Part shown: positions 50,968-61,659 of the stretch, one piece after another
Layout of the letters: every line of letters begins with the position of its first letter
How positions within the stretch are numbered: position 1 is the stretch's first letter
From: Rachicladosporium sp. CCFEE 5018
Taxonomy: Eukaryota > Ascomycota > Dothideomycetes > Cladosporiales > Cladosporiaceae
Assembly: GCA_002077045.2 (NCBI GenBank)
Contig: KZ111142.1
Span: 1-64,000 of the forward strand
DNA: 64,000 bases
Direction of reading: 5' to 3'
Notes under the pieces: model-generated
What the model was told of the DNA's origin: nothing
The model's database searches: none
The model's input: the letters and a program-made list of their open reading frames with translations, nothing else
Program-made: the position numbers and the translations under genes

Positions 50968-53136
50968 CTAGCCGACCAGCGACGTAGCATCAGCCACTGC
51001 GACCCTGACTACTCGCTTCATCATGGCCTTCCCATCTGCTCCCCGAGACCTCGAATTTGTCGGGTGTGCGTCCCGCGCAGCAACCGGCAGGGTATCATAC
51101 CCCATCTTGATGATCTTACTGACCTCCTTGGGGCTCAATGTCGAGCTTCGACCTTTGTGGTGCTCGTCGATCAGCTCCTGATAGTGCTTGGACACACCAA
51201 TGAGTGTGTTGATAGAAGCCTGCTCATCCGGCTTTGCTAGACCATAGACTATCCGCAGAGTGGTCAAAGCCTCACCGGACTCCACGAGCTTGTAGAAGAG
51301 ATCGTCGAAAGACGGCGTGTCCGGCATGAAGGCTTCTCCGTTGGCTAGTGCCAGTGCAAGGAGATCGACGAGATCGCCGACCAAGTTCAGGATGTCCGGT
51401 AGGGCTTTCAAGTCTTCGGCATAGCTTGTCAAGAACCGCACGAACGATAGCAATGATCGCCATAGCTCTTGCCAGTGATGAACGAGCTTCGTGTGCGACT
51501 TGATCAGGTGCTCGAGCAGCCGTGTCAAGATTGCAATATTCTGGCGATAGAAGAGGACCTCGAGTCGCTTACGCAGATTGTGGTTGACGGCGTCAATGCA
51601 GATGTCCAAGATGGCTGCGGCATAGGATCGACTGGGCTTGAGAAGCGTGGGTAGCAGTGGTGGTCGTTGGCGACATAGTCGCACTGATGCGGCAGTATCG
51701 CAGATAAGCTGTTTGATGGTTGTATCGTCGATGAGAGCGAGGAGGATGAGTGTCGTAAGGTGTGCGTATGAGGAGGTTCTCGTCGATCTGTATGCGTTCT
51801 GGAACAGATAGGAAGTGTATGACAGCAATGCACTGAAGGCTGGCACACGCTCCTTGTCAGCTGCCGGAGCGCTGACCAACGCTTTCCTGAGATTTTGGTT
51901 GCTGGACGCCAGGTCAAGTAGTGTCAGGAATGATGCAGCCTGTGACCCCGGTCTAGTACTTGTCAGATGGAGTTTGGTCTGTTCAAGAGGTTCCTTGCAC
52001 GTACTGTTCGACAAACAACGCTTTCTGCTCCTCGTCGCTGAGGATCGGCACAGGCGGTTTTGCACCCGCTAATGCGCCAAGACCAACGTAGGACAACGTA
52101 CCGCCCACGCTCCACGCTACTGGTGCATCGTCAAGTATGGCGACGTATCGATCGCGGAGTAAAACGCAGGTCCAGCCAACAACCTCAACGACAGCATGAA
52201 CGATGTCGTCGTCAATCTGAGCAGCCGAATGCAGTCGAGCGAGGCCTTGAACCTCATACTTTTCGTAACTCGTGAGAAGTCCAATGAGTGTCAACGGCTG
52301 TGTACCGTGCAGTGGGTTCTCGACAATCCGGCATAGCTGGCGGCTGTCAGTTGCCATGTCATGCCTCAAGGGAATGAGACATACCTGGTACAGCGCAGGG
52401 ACAAGATCGCGGTGGAGGAAGTAGGACACCAACACAGTCTGAAAGCCACCAGACACGATGGCGATGCATGTGTCGACGGCCTTCAGTCGAGTAGCTATCT
52501 GTGTATTAGCGATGAGGGTAACATGTGTCGCAGTGCCACTGACAATTCTCGTCTCTCACCAAGGTCTGCTCTAGCGCTGCTACGAGTCTTGCGAAGACCA
52601 CATCTGCATTATCTAGCCCAGCAAGAATTTCAATAACGTCCGAGCTCGGGTTCGTGTACTTCTTGGTGAGCAGGACCGAGAAGAAGACTGTCATGGTCTA
52701 AGCTGTTGGTCGGTACGTGATCGATACGTTGAGTTGAGGTGCTTACATCAAGTGCATGCTCGTCACTCGGGGCATTGCCAGCCTCGACCATAGCTACCGC
52801 ATGGATAAGTAGCTTTCGTGTTTGTTGCTGGTCGATCGATCAGCAAGACGATACCTCTATAGCATCACTGAGGCGTACTGAGACATGTATAAGGTACTCT
52901 GCGTCGGTATCGTCGAGTATCACCCTTAGGCGCGCAAGGTCGGGCTTCAACAAGAAGAGCTCATGCCAGAAAGCATCAGAATGGTCGAAGTCGTCAATTC
53001 CCTATAACGTTCAGCACATGCCGCTGTTTCGGCAAAACCTGTGGCGTACCCTGAACAGCTGTCGGTACAGATTGACAACCTTCGCTTCGAATACATCGGG
53101 TCGCGTTTGTTGCGTGAGAGGCGATTGAATCTCCAT
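50968..53136 (-). CDS. ARMH3-like armadillo-helical protein (DUF1741)
   Basis: Homologue of human ARMH3/C10orf76, which works with the Golgi factors GBF1 and PI4KB; the role in fungi is not established. Seven exons (53136-53050, 53001-52879, 52827-52747, 52697-52560, 52498-52385, 52336-52005, 51952-50968) give 619 residues. Landmarks are SRPD-like TRPDVFEAKVVNLYRQLFR, FWHELFLLKPDLARLR, VLLTKKYTNPSSDVIEILAGLD, TLIGLLTSYEKYEVQ, FSALLSYTSYLFQ, RSTRTSSYAHLTTLILL. Introns are 48-63 nt. Intron 2 (GTACGC donor, 51 nt) was preferred to a 27-nt alternative; both remove an in-frame TGA. The join into exon 7 (CA|A CCG) restores the frame. Confidence 0.85.
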
Positions 53137-53512
53137 TACGGACCGAATGTTCGCATGGCGTGTATTGCGCAGAGCAGCGATCTTTACTTGGAGCACATAC
53201 AAATCGGCTTGTTCGATAGCATGTCCAGGCTGACCTCGACAAGTAGCAAGTCCGATCGTGAATATATGGCGACTGTGGTGGTTGCTGTCCAATATCGGAA
53301 GATCTGCGGTGCAGAGAGATCGCTGAAGAAGGTTGCGGGACGTGACGGGACGCTCTTTAGCTCGTGCGACCTGAGTGAAGTGACGTAGCAGTTTAACAGA
53401 AGGAGGGATGATGGTGTGGTGAACCTCAGATTAAAGGATAATGTAGTGGCATTCGGAAGAAACATTCACTTAACCGGATCGCAGAGCGCTGATCAAGCTG
53501 TCTAGCACAGTC
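53137..53512. other. Intergenic, divergent promoters
   Basis: A 376-base spacer between the ARMH3-like and DUF726 genes. No further gene. Confidence 0.5.
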
Positions 53513-55822
53513 ATGGCAGGCATGTTCAGCAGCGTCAAGCTGCCATGGCAGTCTGCGAGTAATGATGCGAAGCCAAAGGATGAAGTCGAGGAATCGGACG
53601 AAGAGGGCGAATCACTTGTGACAGTCCTACGTACATCAGAGGATCGTAGCGCTCTCACGATTTTAGTGGCGGATTGTACGGCGTTGATGAGACAAGACAT
53701 CGTGGCGATCTTCGATGCTAAGCAAATACCTCCACCTGCAGCGAAGCCCATTGCGCCGACAGAACAACGACCCGAGGCTACCAAGCAGACCGCATCTGAT
53801 GATGCTGAGAAGGCGAAGCAAGACCTCGCAGCACGCGAGAAGGAGATTGCTTCGCCCAAGATGCAGGAGCTTCGCAAAGCCGCACTGACCTACTTCGACG
53901 AGTGGCGAGCCAGTGTCATTCAACGAGTGGGCGAGATCGTGAACTCGAAGCAGCAGGCTACTGAGCAGGCGCAGCAGTCGAAACCGAAGACTGAACGACC
54001 TCGCTCGGCCAGTCCACCAATGCGATTCCCAAAGACGCCAGCGTACGACCCATCTGTCAAGCAAGCATTGGAGAAGCTTTACCCGCCCGTCGAGAACAAC
54101 TTGACGAAGTTCCCAGAAACGAAACGGACGCTGATATTGCACTCGATGCTATTGCTGTTGCTTAGTCTGGAACATTACAAGGCGCAATCCCGGACCCTGA
54201 TGATGTACCTAACAACAAGTCTTCACTTGCCGCCGAATCTGCTCTCAGACGATGAGAGCAAGATCGCACGCGGTCTCCTCACAGCTGCAGAGAATATGAA
54301 AGCTGATGAGGAGACCAAGAAGAAAGCCGAGGAGAACACCGATACTCGCAAGTGGAAAGTCGGCCTTGCAACAGTCGCAGGTGCCGCGCTGATCGGCGTT
54401 ACGGGCGGTCTCGCAGCACCGTTACTGGCAGCTGGCGTTGGCTCAGTGATGGGCGGTCTCGGTCTCGGCGCTACTGCCGCAGCCGGCTACCTTGGGAGCA
54501 TGGCTGCCAGCTCAGTACTCGTAGGCGGACTTTTCGGCGCATACGGCGGCCGGATGACTGGCAGGATGATGGATCAGTACGCGCGTGAAGTCGAGGACTT
54601 CGCTTTCGTTGCGGTGAGGACCTACCATAGACCACGAAAGATCGAGAAAGAGTATCGGCGTCTTCGCGTTGCTATCGGCATTAGTGGCTGGCTCACTGAC
54701 AAAGACGACGTGGTCGAGCCATGGCGTGTGATCGGCACTGGCATGGAGTCATTCGCACTGCGCTTCGAGCTAGAAGCCTTAATGAACCTGGGCAACTCAC
54801 TCACGAGCATGCTTACGTCTGCTGCTTGGGGCTATGCGAAGAAGGAACTCATCAAACGGACAGTCTTTGGAAGTCTTCTCGCAGGTCTCTGGCCGTTAGG
54901 TCTGCTGAAGGTCTCTCGCATTGTTGACAACCCCTGGAGTGTAGCGAGTCATCGTGCGACCCGAGCTGGAGAAGTGCTAGCAGACGCTCTGATCAACAAA
55001 GCGCAAGGCGAGCGACCAGTGACGCTCATCGGCTACAGCCTTGGAGCTCGCGTGATCTACACTTGCCTCCAACGGCTAGCCGAACGTAAAGCCTTTGGTC
55101 TTGTTGAGCATGTAGTCTTCATGGGCGCACCATGTCCTTCCACCTCCGCCGACTGGCGCATGATCCGCAGCGTCACCTCGGGCCGCGTAGTGAATGTCTA
55201 CAGCAGCGATGACTACATCCTAGCATTCCTATACAGAAGTAGCAGCATCCAGTACGGCGTCGCCGGCCTGCAAGCCATAGAAGGTGTAAAAGGGGTAGAG
55301 AATTTCGATATCTCGGACATGGTCTCAGGACACACGAGCTATCGCTTTCTCACCGGCCGGATCTTGCAGAAGATCGGCTTCGAGGATATTGACAAGGAAG
55401 AGTTCGAGCGCGAGGAGCAGCAGCGGAAGGAGGAGGAGGCGAAAGCTCAGAAGGAGCTGCAGGAATCGCAAGCCAAAGAAGACAGTACCACTGGCACAAC
55501 AGACGTCAAAGAAGGTGACAAAGACGTCTCCGACCAACACATCAAAGACCTCGAAAAGGAGATCGACGACAAAAACCAGCAATCTTACATTGGCTGGGCA
55601 ACTGAGAAGATGACACTCGCCGGAACAGGAGCTTCGGCTGCGTATGAAAAGGCGAAACTTCAATGGGCTGCACGTGGGCAGACTGCGGCTGTAGAAGGCA
55701 CTGCTGAGGGGACCACGGATGCTGCTAACAAGCGCGTCAGCGGGGAGTCCTATGATGATGTGAAGGCACGGGCTGAGGCGAGACGAATGACTGAGGAGAT
55801 GGAGCTGGGCTTGAAGAAGTGA
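53513..55822 (+). CDS. DUF726 alpha/beta-hydrolase-like membrane protein (TMCO4/Mil1 type)
   Basis: Single exon, 769 residues. The N-terminus is acidic with a Lys/Glu/Gln-rich helix (residues about 95-165). A four-glycine-step hydrophobic region (VAGAALIGVTGGLAAPLLAAGVGSV..., about 285-345) probably inserts in membrane. The DUF726 hydrolase part follows with the nucleophile elbow GYSLGAR at about residue 507, HVVFMGAP and NVYSSDDYILAFLYR. The tail is charged and coiled-coil-like, ending in a repetitive Ala/Glu stretch. Yeast Mil1 and human TMCO4 are relatives. A lipase/esterase activity is inferred from the GxSxG motif only. Confidence 0.9.
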   Translation: MAGMFSSVKLPWQSASNDAKPKDEVEESDEEGESLVTVLRTSEDRSALTILVADCTALMRQDIVAIFDAKQIPPPAAKPIAPTEQRPEATKQTASDDAEKAKQDLAAREKEIASPKMQELRKAALTYFDEWRASVIQRVGEIVNSKQQATEQAQQSKPKTERPRSASPPMRFPKTPAYDPSVKQALEKLYPPVENNLTKFPETKRTLILHSMLLLLLSLEHYKAQSRTLMMYLTTSLHLPPNLLSDDESKIARGLLTAAENMKADEETKKKAEENTDTRKWKVGLATVAGAALIGVTGGLAAPLLAAGVGSVMGGLGLGATAAAGYLGSMAASSVLVGGLFGAYGGRMTGRMMDQYAREVEDFAFVAVRTYHRPRKIEKEYRRLRVAIGISGWLTDKDDVVEPWRVIGTGMESFALRFELEALMNLGNSLTSMLTSAAWGYAKKELIKRTVFGSLLAGLWPLGLLKVSRIVDNPWSVASHRATRAGEVLADALINKAQGERPVTLIGYSLGARVIYTCLQRLAERKAFGLVEHVVFMGAPCPSTSADWRMIRSVTSGRVVNVYSSDDYILAFLYRSSSIQYGVAGLQAIEGVKGVENFDISDMVSGHTSYRFLTGRILQKIGFEDIDKEEFEREEQQRKEEEAKAQKELQESQAKEDSTTGTTDVKEGDKDVSDQHIKDLEKEIDDKNQQSYIGWATEKMTLAGTGASAAYEKAKLQWAARGQTAAVEGTAEGTTDAANKRVSGESYDDVKARAEARRMTEEMELGLKK

Positions 55823-55997
55823 TCGGTGGCTGGCTTCCTGGTCATGATGAGTACACGATATACCCTCAGATGATATGTAGCGATGACAAGACAATGATAT
55901 GAACCTTGACGAGCTTACGGGCGATGCAAGAGTCTGTGAAGCACGACGGTGTCAGTACAGCCTGTAAATCAGAGGGCAACATTCAGCACAGATATGT

Positions 55998-58150
55998 TTA
56001 CTCCACGTCCATCGTCTCAACAAGTTCCGGCGCATCATCCTGACCACCTTCCATCTCCTCGCTCTCCATCCCAGGTCTCCACATAACCGCACTCCTCGGC
56101 CACATCCTCTTATACAGACTAACAGCCACCGAGTCCATAGGATTGATCTTCCCATCAAAAGTTGCCTTGAAATACCCATGCGTGCCCAACGGCTCCCGCA
56201 TCCATCCCTGCCTGCCACGCTTGGTCCACAGCTGCAGTGCCTTGAAGTACTCTACATCCTCCGNNNNNNNNNNNNNNNNNNNNNNNNNNNNNNNNNNNNN
56301 NNNNNNNNNNNNNNNNNNNNNNNNNNNNNNNNNNNNNNNNNNNNNNNNNNNNNNNNNNNNNNNTTGTGCTCGTGGCGAAGGAGCGAGAAGATCGCGGTCG
56401 GCGTGGGCGATGCCTGCAGTTCCTCAACCCTATCCGGAGACACTCGCAGATAGATCTCTACGCGAGTGCCAGATCTGACGCCACCCAGCAAGCTCTCCTT
56501 CATTATTCTCGCCTTTGCTGCTTTGTAGTCCGCGATCTCCAGCAATCGTGACCACTCTTCGGGTTCGTAAGGTCGATCCTCTTCGATCTCCCACTGACTC
56601 GTCCGCATGCTCTTCAGGCCTCGATAACGAGCCAGTCGCTCCTTCGCGTTGACATTCGGAAGCAGCTCGATCTCATCTGGGAACTCGCGGTCATCCTCTG
56701 CATCCTCTCGACGCTGCTTTCGGTATGCTGCAAGCTGTTCGGCTTCCTCTTCAGGTGCAGGATCCAGGAACATCTCGCTTTGCGGGTACTCCGATGGCGC
56801 ACCGGCTTCCGTTGGGTCGCGCTGGGCTGCGTCGAAGTTGCCTTCAGCAGGTCCAGCTGCGGGCAGTTCGCCGATGTCCATCTCCGCGTCGTCGTCATCT
56901 TCGACATCCTCAAGATCAGATCCCGAGTCTGACACATCGCCCATGTACCATGCTGCTTGGTACTTACTCGTCCCTCTAGGTAAGCGCTTGGGTACAGGTA
57001 TATCATCTCGAGGGTCGTCCTCGTCGAAGTAGCGATGATCATCCAGAAGTACATGTTTGCGATCCGAGGCTGCCATCGATGCTGTCGGCATTGTCATGCT
57101 CTCATCGAACAGCGCCTCTTCCGGAGCAAGCTCGTCCAGGTCATCCTGTCCCTCCGTGGGTATCTCAAGTACTGCATTATCTTCACCATCCACCGTCATC
57201 TCATTGGGTTTTGTGTGGCGCTTCTTGACTGCCTGCGGCGAAGCAACGATTGTGTCGATCTGAAAGTCACCCCAGTCGCCGACTTGCACCAAGCGATCAG
57301 CCTTCAATCGCTTGCCTCTCACCACTCCTGTGACCACACAGCTCTCGTTGTCCCACCGCACCTGTTCAGGTATCAACCAGCTTCTGTCTTCACGCCATCG
57401 TATACTCTTCGGTGCCGTAGTACATAGACTGCGCATCACATTGCTGCTTTCCTGCCTGCTACTCAGATCGTGCACCTTCTCTTGCGCATTGAAGAAATGC
57501 GTTATAAAACTCTTGAGACTCTTCAATACATCTGGTCGCCTTTTTGCAGGTTCGATCTTGTTCAAATTGTGCACGCCAGTGATGACCGTGCTCACACCTT
57601 GCGACTCAATGCACCGTAGCATCTGCTCACCCATCTCGTCCACATCTTCCTCGGCACTAAGTACAAACAGGACGAAGTCTGCAACTCGACATGCGTCCAG
57701 TGTTTCGAGTAGGTCTCTTGCAGGTGTGAGGTACTGTACTCGTTGCTTGAACCGTGGGATCTCTGTGCGCCAGACGCCCTTCTCTGGTGCCTCGTCCTCG
57801 ACCTCGACACTTCGATTTAGGTCTAGAACAACCTCTCTGCTCTCTACATCTGCACATAGCGGGATGACAGCAATCACTCTTGGGGCTCCTTCTCTGCCTG
57901 CAAAGACACTGCCTTCTTCTTGCAGCTTCGCAGAGTGAGTTACTCGCTTCTGCTTCGCCTGATTTCGCCGATCCAGCTTGGTCATGATGACTTGGTTCTG
58001 CGTCTTCCTTGAGCCACGTTCGAAGTCATCGATCTTGCCTTTTGATCTTTCTTTCAGTGCAGACTTGGTAGAGTGTCGAGTCTTGAAGGGCTTGTTCGAG
58101 GCTTTCGTCGTGGACCGGTGGTGGTGATCGGACACCGCTGGCGCGCCCAT
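55998..58150 (-). CDS. TSR1: Ribosome biogenesis protein TSR1, interrupted by an assembly gap
   Basis: GTPase-like factor of the BMS1/TSR1 family that blocks premature subunit joining on pre-40S particles in nucleolus and cytoplasm. The start at 58150 gives MGAPAVSDHHHRSTTK, the usual basic opening. The GTPase-fold domain (VIAVIPLCADVES, FVLFVLSAEEDVDEMGEQMLRCIESQGVSTVITGVHNL) lacks a proper P-loop, as in the family. The acidic middle (residues about 330-480) precedes LARYRGLKSMRTSQWE and the C-terminal domain. At 56363-56264 there are 100 Ns. After the gap the frame resumes with EDVEYFKALQLWTKRGRQGW and MREPLGTHGYFKATFDGKINPMDSV, ending EETMDVE-like. Family members have a further block at the gap, so the gap is probably longer than 100 bases and its true frame is unknown. 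Confidence 0.92.
56264..56363. other. Assembly gap of 100 N
   Basis: Exactly 100 N inside the TSR1 coding region, a conventional placeholder for a gap of unknown size. Confidence 1.
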
Positions 58151-58467
58151 GTTGGCGGATCGACCTGCCTTGAAACGAAAAGGAAATGTGGTAGCCAGGG
58201 TGAAAGCTGTTTCCAATGCCACTTCGGTTTACTCGATCGCGTCGTCGACAAATAATTTTGGTGCTCGGTCGATAAGATAAGCGAGGTCGGCACTTTGAAA
58301 GTCCGACGTCACCTGTCCCAGAAGAGTAATCCGGCTTTCGGCTTTGCAAAATTTGCGCTCCTTCCGTACAAAGATCCAAAATCGCTACCACCGCAGTGTG
58401 GGTACCTCGAACGCTCTCCTGGACGCAAAAGATAGGCCTCCAGCCTCCCAAGCGGCAAAAGAACATG
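58151..58467. other. Intergenic between TSR1 and tRNA-Leu
   Basis: A 317-base spacer expected to hold the TSR1 promoter. No gene is seen. Confidence 0.5.
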
Positions 58468-58581
58468 TGAACAGAGTGGGATTCGAACCCACGCCCTTTC
58501 AGACTAGCGAATTCTACCTGGCAGGCTGAGCCTTGCCTAGTCTTCCTGAAGCTAGCGCCTTAACCGCTCGGCCATCTGTCC
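58468..58581 (-). tRNA. tRNA-Leu(CAG) with a 35-nt intron
   Basis: On the minus strand the acceptor arm GGACAGA pairs with TCTGTTC (one G-T), followed by discriminator A. The A box TGGCCGAGCGGTTAAGG forms the D arm (GCC/GGC). The anticodon stem CTAGC pairs with GCTAG. The loop reads TTCAGG then an intron of about 35 nt inserted after position 37, so the anticodon is CAG (Leu, codon CUG). The T arm GTGGG-TTCGAAT-CCCAC contains a perfect B box. A variable arm of about 11 nt fits a class II tRNA. The intron itself can fold (GGCAAGGC...GCCTGCC). Confidence 0.92.
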
Positions 58582-59666
58582 TGGCATTCAAGTTCGCAGC
58601 TAAGAATCTATATCATCAGCTACTAATTCCTCACCTAGAGTGAGAACGCTGTCCGCCGACCCGGTCTCAACGGCCGGGACGGTCTTCGCTGCCATGCCTC
58701 ACGGGGGCCTGCAGACAAAATCCAGCGTCCGCAGGTTTCATGATTCTCTGTCGCGCCACTGTACCATCTGCTTCGTAGCACGCAGCATGTAAGCAAGGCT
58801 TTGGCGATATGCAACTGCCTGGTTCGAGTACGGCACCTTCGTGAATCCGACAGAGTCCACGGGCTCCATGCCGCGCAGTCGGACTCAGTGATGGTCGATG
58901 ATGTTCTGCAAGTCCGCAACAATATTGACGTTTTGGCCGACAGTATCAGGCACATTCCATTCCGTGTCGTAGCGTAGGATCTCCATTCCTAAGACATGAA
59001 GTCGCGTGGGTGACTGTCGTCGCCCTGATACTGGTAAGTGTCTGCGGAGTGTTACTGAGAACAGACTATCACCGGTGCTGCCCCGCAAACAATCGTCGCA
59101 GTTGCTCCCTCGATTGCTGATCAAGCGATGCTGAATACACTTTGAAGAATACAGTGCAATAAGGGATGAAGATGACTGACATGATATAGAGGAAAAGCGA
59201 AATACTAATAGATCGTTCTGGACAAGCGAGACTGTACTCATACTACCACTTGTTGGTTATACTGCTCATGTACCATGCGCCCGTAACCAATGTACAGATC
59301 TCCAATAGTCGTGCCCGTGGGGAGGGTTGCTGATGAGAACCCTCTAACAACAGCTGTGCAACGGTGGCACTGACAGCGCAACGGCAAGGAGCGGATTTGG
59401 GACAGTTCCAGTAGGTTTGTAGCAGCGTGACCGAACAGCTAGGCGCGGGTTTCTGTTTGCCAGATGGCCTAGATGGAGGATTGGAAGATTCGAGGTTGCC
59501 GATGTCGCCACTACATGAAGTCATCCAATAGACGTTACCTCGACACTCCACTTCCCAATTGCCATCCATCGTAAATACATCATCCACGCGCACAACCCAA
59601 TACCCTAATAGAGACACGACAGTATTCGACATACCAGATCTCACTGCAATACTCGCCTCCACAGCC
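58582..59666. other. Intergenic, no gene seen
   Basis: About 1.1 kb between the tRNA and SDHAF4. Frames on both strands overlap and show no family features. Confidence 0.45.
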
Positions 59667-60146
59667 ATGCAATCCATCACGCGCGCCACCCGCCAGATCC
59701 GCCCCGCCTTCCTCCGCCGACCGTTCTCCTCCATCCCCTCCCGCCAGACCTCCTGGACGCCCTCCCCATCTCCTCCAAAGCTCGACAAAGAAGAACAAGC
59801 GCGTTTCGAGAAGCTCCAAGAGCAATCGACCGGCGCCTTCTCCACCCCCCGCGCCACAGCCCAAGACACACCCCCAGATGCAGAAGCTAGCGCAGCCGCC
59901 ACCAATGCGTCCTCGCCCAGCACAGCCGACATGCTAGAGCAGCTCCGCGAGCGAGCACGAGTCGCTGCCCAGGGAGACGGAGAGGAACTGCACCCGAACA
60001 TCCGACGAGGAGCAAAGCCGGAGTTTGAGGGGGAGGTCAATCCCAAGACTGGTGAGGTTGGAGGGCCGAAGAACGAGCCGTTGAGGTGGGGGAGTACGGA
60101 TCGGAGTGGAGATTGGAGTTATAATGGGAGGGTGACGGATTTCTGA
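59667..60146 (+). CDS. SDH8: Succinate dehydrogenase assembly factor 4 (DUF1674)
   Basis: Mitochondrial factor that binds flavinylated Sdh1 and helps its assembly with Sdh2. Single exon, 159 residues. The start at 59667 gives an Arg-rich, acid-poor presequence (MQSITRATRQIRPAFLRRPFSS). The diagnostic C-terminus is FEGEVNPKTGEVGGPKNEPLRWG followed by GDWSYNGRVTDF. The middle is low-complexity and fungal-specific. An upstream Met in frame (59559) would remove the presequence from the N-terminus and is rejected. Confidence 0.94.
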   Translation: MQSITRATRQIRPAFLRRPFSSIPSRQTSWTPSPSPPKLDKEEQARFEKLQEQSTGAFSTPRATAQDTPPDAEASAAATNASSPSTADMLEQLRERARVAAQGDGEELHPNIRRGAKPEFEGEVNPKTGEVGGPKNEPLRWGSTDRSGDWSYNGRVTDF

Positions 60147-60253
60147 ATGAGAGATGACGAAGTGCATGGTGATGTAGCGTGGGCATCGTACATCATGACA
60201 CCGCCAGTGCCCTTTCGAGCTTACAAGGATCGGTCTCATGATCACGAAGTTCA

Positions 60254-61342
60254 TCACTTCTTCCCTGCCTTCAGCCTCTCAATCTCCCCTCTAACCCTTT
60301 CACTCTCCGTCCCAATCTCCCCCAACTGCCTCGCCACGCCCTCCAACTTCCCCTTCCGATAAGCCCCTAACTTCTCCTCCATATCCTCCCTCTCCCTCCT
60401 CAATCTCCTCTCCTCACTTACCAACTCCTCGGTCTTAGCCTTCAACACCGTCTGCGCCTTGCTATCGTACACAGGCGCAAGGACCTGGGCGTGCTGCACA
60501 GCAAGCTTCTTGGACATGCCTTCCGCGACCAGGGCTAGGTACTCGGCTTGTGCTTTCGTGGCACGAGGGACTGCGCCGTGGATAGACTGTTCGAGAAGGC
60601 GGATGGAGGCTGTGAGGATTTGGTTGTTGAGGGCGTGGAGCTCGGAGGCTTGGTAGGCAAGGGTTTGGCGGGATTGAGAGATTCGGGTGTTAGAGGTGGC
60701 GATCGAGGATTCGAGGGTTTCGAGGTGGGTGGGTATGTCTGGTGGAGGGATGTCTGGGTCCACGACTTTGGCGAGAGAGTTGGCATTATCGGTTATGTTG
60801 CGTTGCAGGAGAGAGACGACTTGAGAAGGATTTGCCTGCCTCGAACGTTAGCTCCATATCTGTAGCCGCTATCGCATTGACGGGACGTACCTTGAACCGC
60901 TCCACATACTCCTCGATCAAGTCTTGATCCTCCACCGGTACTTGACCCTCGAGCTGCGCGCTCAGTACGGCAATAAGCTCCTGTAGCTATTGTCCATGTT
61001 AGGCACTGCGTTCTGTGATCGGCGGAGAGCCGCTGTAGTCTCATATACCTCCGCAGGCAGCTCATAGATCCCCGACGCGGCCTTGCTTAGCTCAGACTTG
61101 ACGATGGCGCGTTTCACAGCATCTACTCGCGCCTTTCGTAGGTCCTATCAAGCCATCAGCGGACTGCCACTTCGTCAATGCGTTTCATCTCTCACCTGAT
61201 CGGACGCTTCTCGCTCCTTCCGCATCTTCTCGTCGACCACAGATGAGCCATCAGAATTCAGTCGATTGGAGCAGAGGTCTCGATAGAGCACTTCAAATCT
61301 CGGATTGTGTGCGAAGACGCGATGGGAGACGGGTGGATGCAT
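60254..61342 (-). CDS. Coiled-coil protein, unrecognised, conserved-looking
   Basis: Four exons, all phase 0 (61342-61196, 61144-61049, 60986-60891, 60835-60254), give 306 residues. The splice sites are strong (GTGAGA, GTATAT, GTACGT; acceptors TAG, TAG, CAG). The N-terminus (NPRFEVLYRDLCSNRLNSDG) is followed by a charged helix (EKMRKEREASDQDLRKARVDAVKR), then ELPAELQELIAVLSAQLEG and YVERFKANPSQVVSLLQRN. The C-terminal half is a long coiled coil (THLETLESSIATSNTRISQSRQ; EERRLRREREDMEEKL). The layout suits a subunit of a cytoskeletal, kinetochore or tethering complex, but I cannot name one. Confidence 0.72.
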
Positions 61343-61659
61343 TGCTGATCCGCAGTGGCTTTGTAGATGCTTGCGTCGACCGTGTCGTGAGGTCCGTTCA
61401 GTTACTCATCCGGCATTGCATGTCTAGATACGATCACACCGATCGATCCCGGTACGCACTGACAAGGACGGGTTCAAGCTGATCAGAGAGAGGGGAGAGG
61501 GGAGTCAAGGTGTGTTGTAGAGAACAAGTCGTGCTTCTTGATCACCGTTTCGCAAATTCGAGGACGATTGCAGCAAGAGCTCTAAGCGTAGGTTTAATGT
61601 GAGTGGACGCTACGTCTATCTATGAACACCGTCTAACTTTTGCATCACCTTTCCCATGA
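61343..61659. other. Intergenic, tandem minus-strand spacer
   Basis: A 317-base spacer. It should hold the coiled-coil gene promoter. Nothing else seen. Confidence 0.45.

Noticed and set aside
52845..52871. 27-nt ultra-short intron in the ARMH3-like gene that would remove an in-frame TGA
   Set aside because: It has GT, branch-like and AG sequences but is far below usual fungal intron length. A 51-nt intron sharing the same acceptor, with a GTACGC donor at 52878-52877, also removes the TGA and gives a better join.
58640..58960. Possible gene or structured RNA in the GC-rich stretch after the tRNA
   Set aside because: Frames are Arg/Ser-rich without family resemblance, and no recognisable RNA box elements were found.
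59243..60046. 267-codon minus-strand frame
   Set aside because: Antisense shadow of SDHAF4, with low-complexity Gly/Ser/Arg composition.
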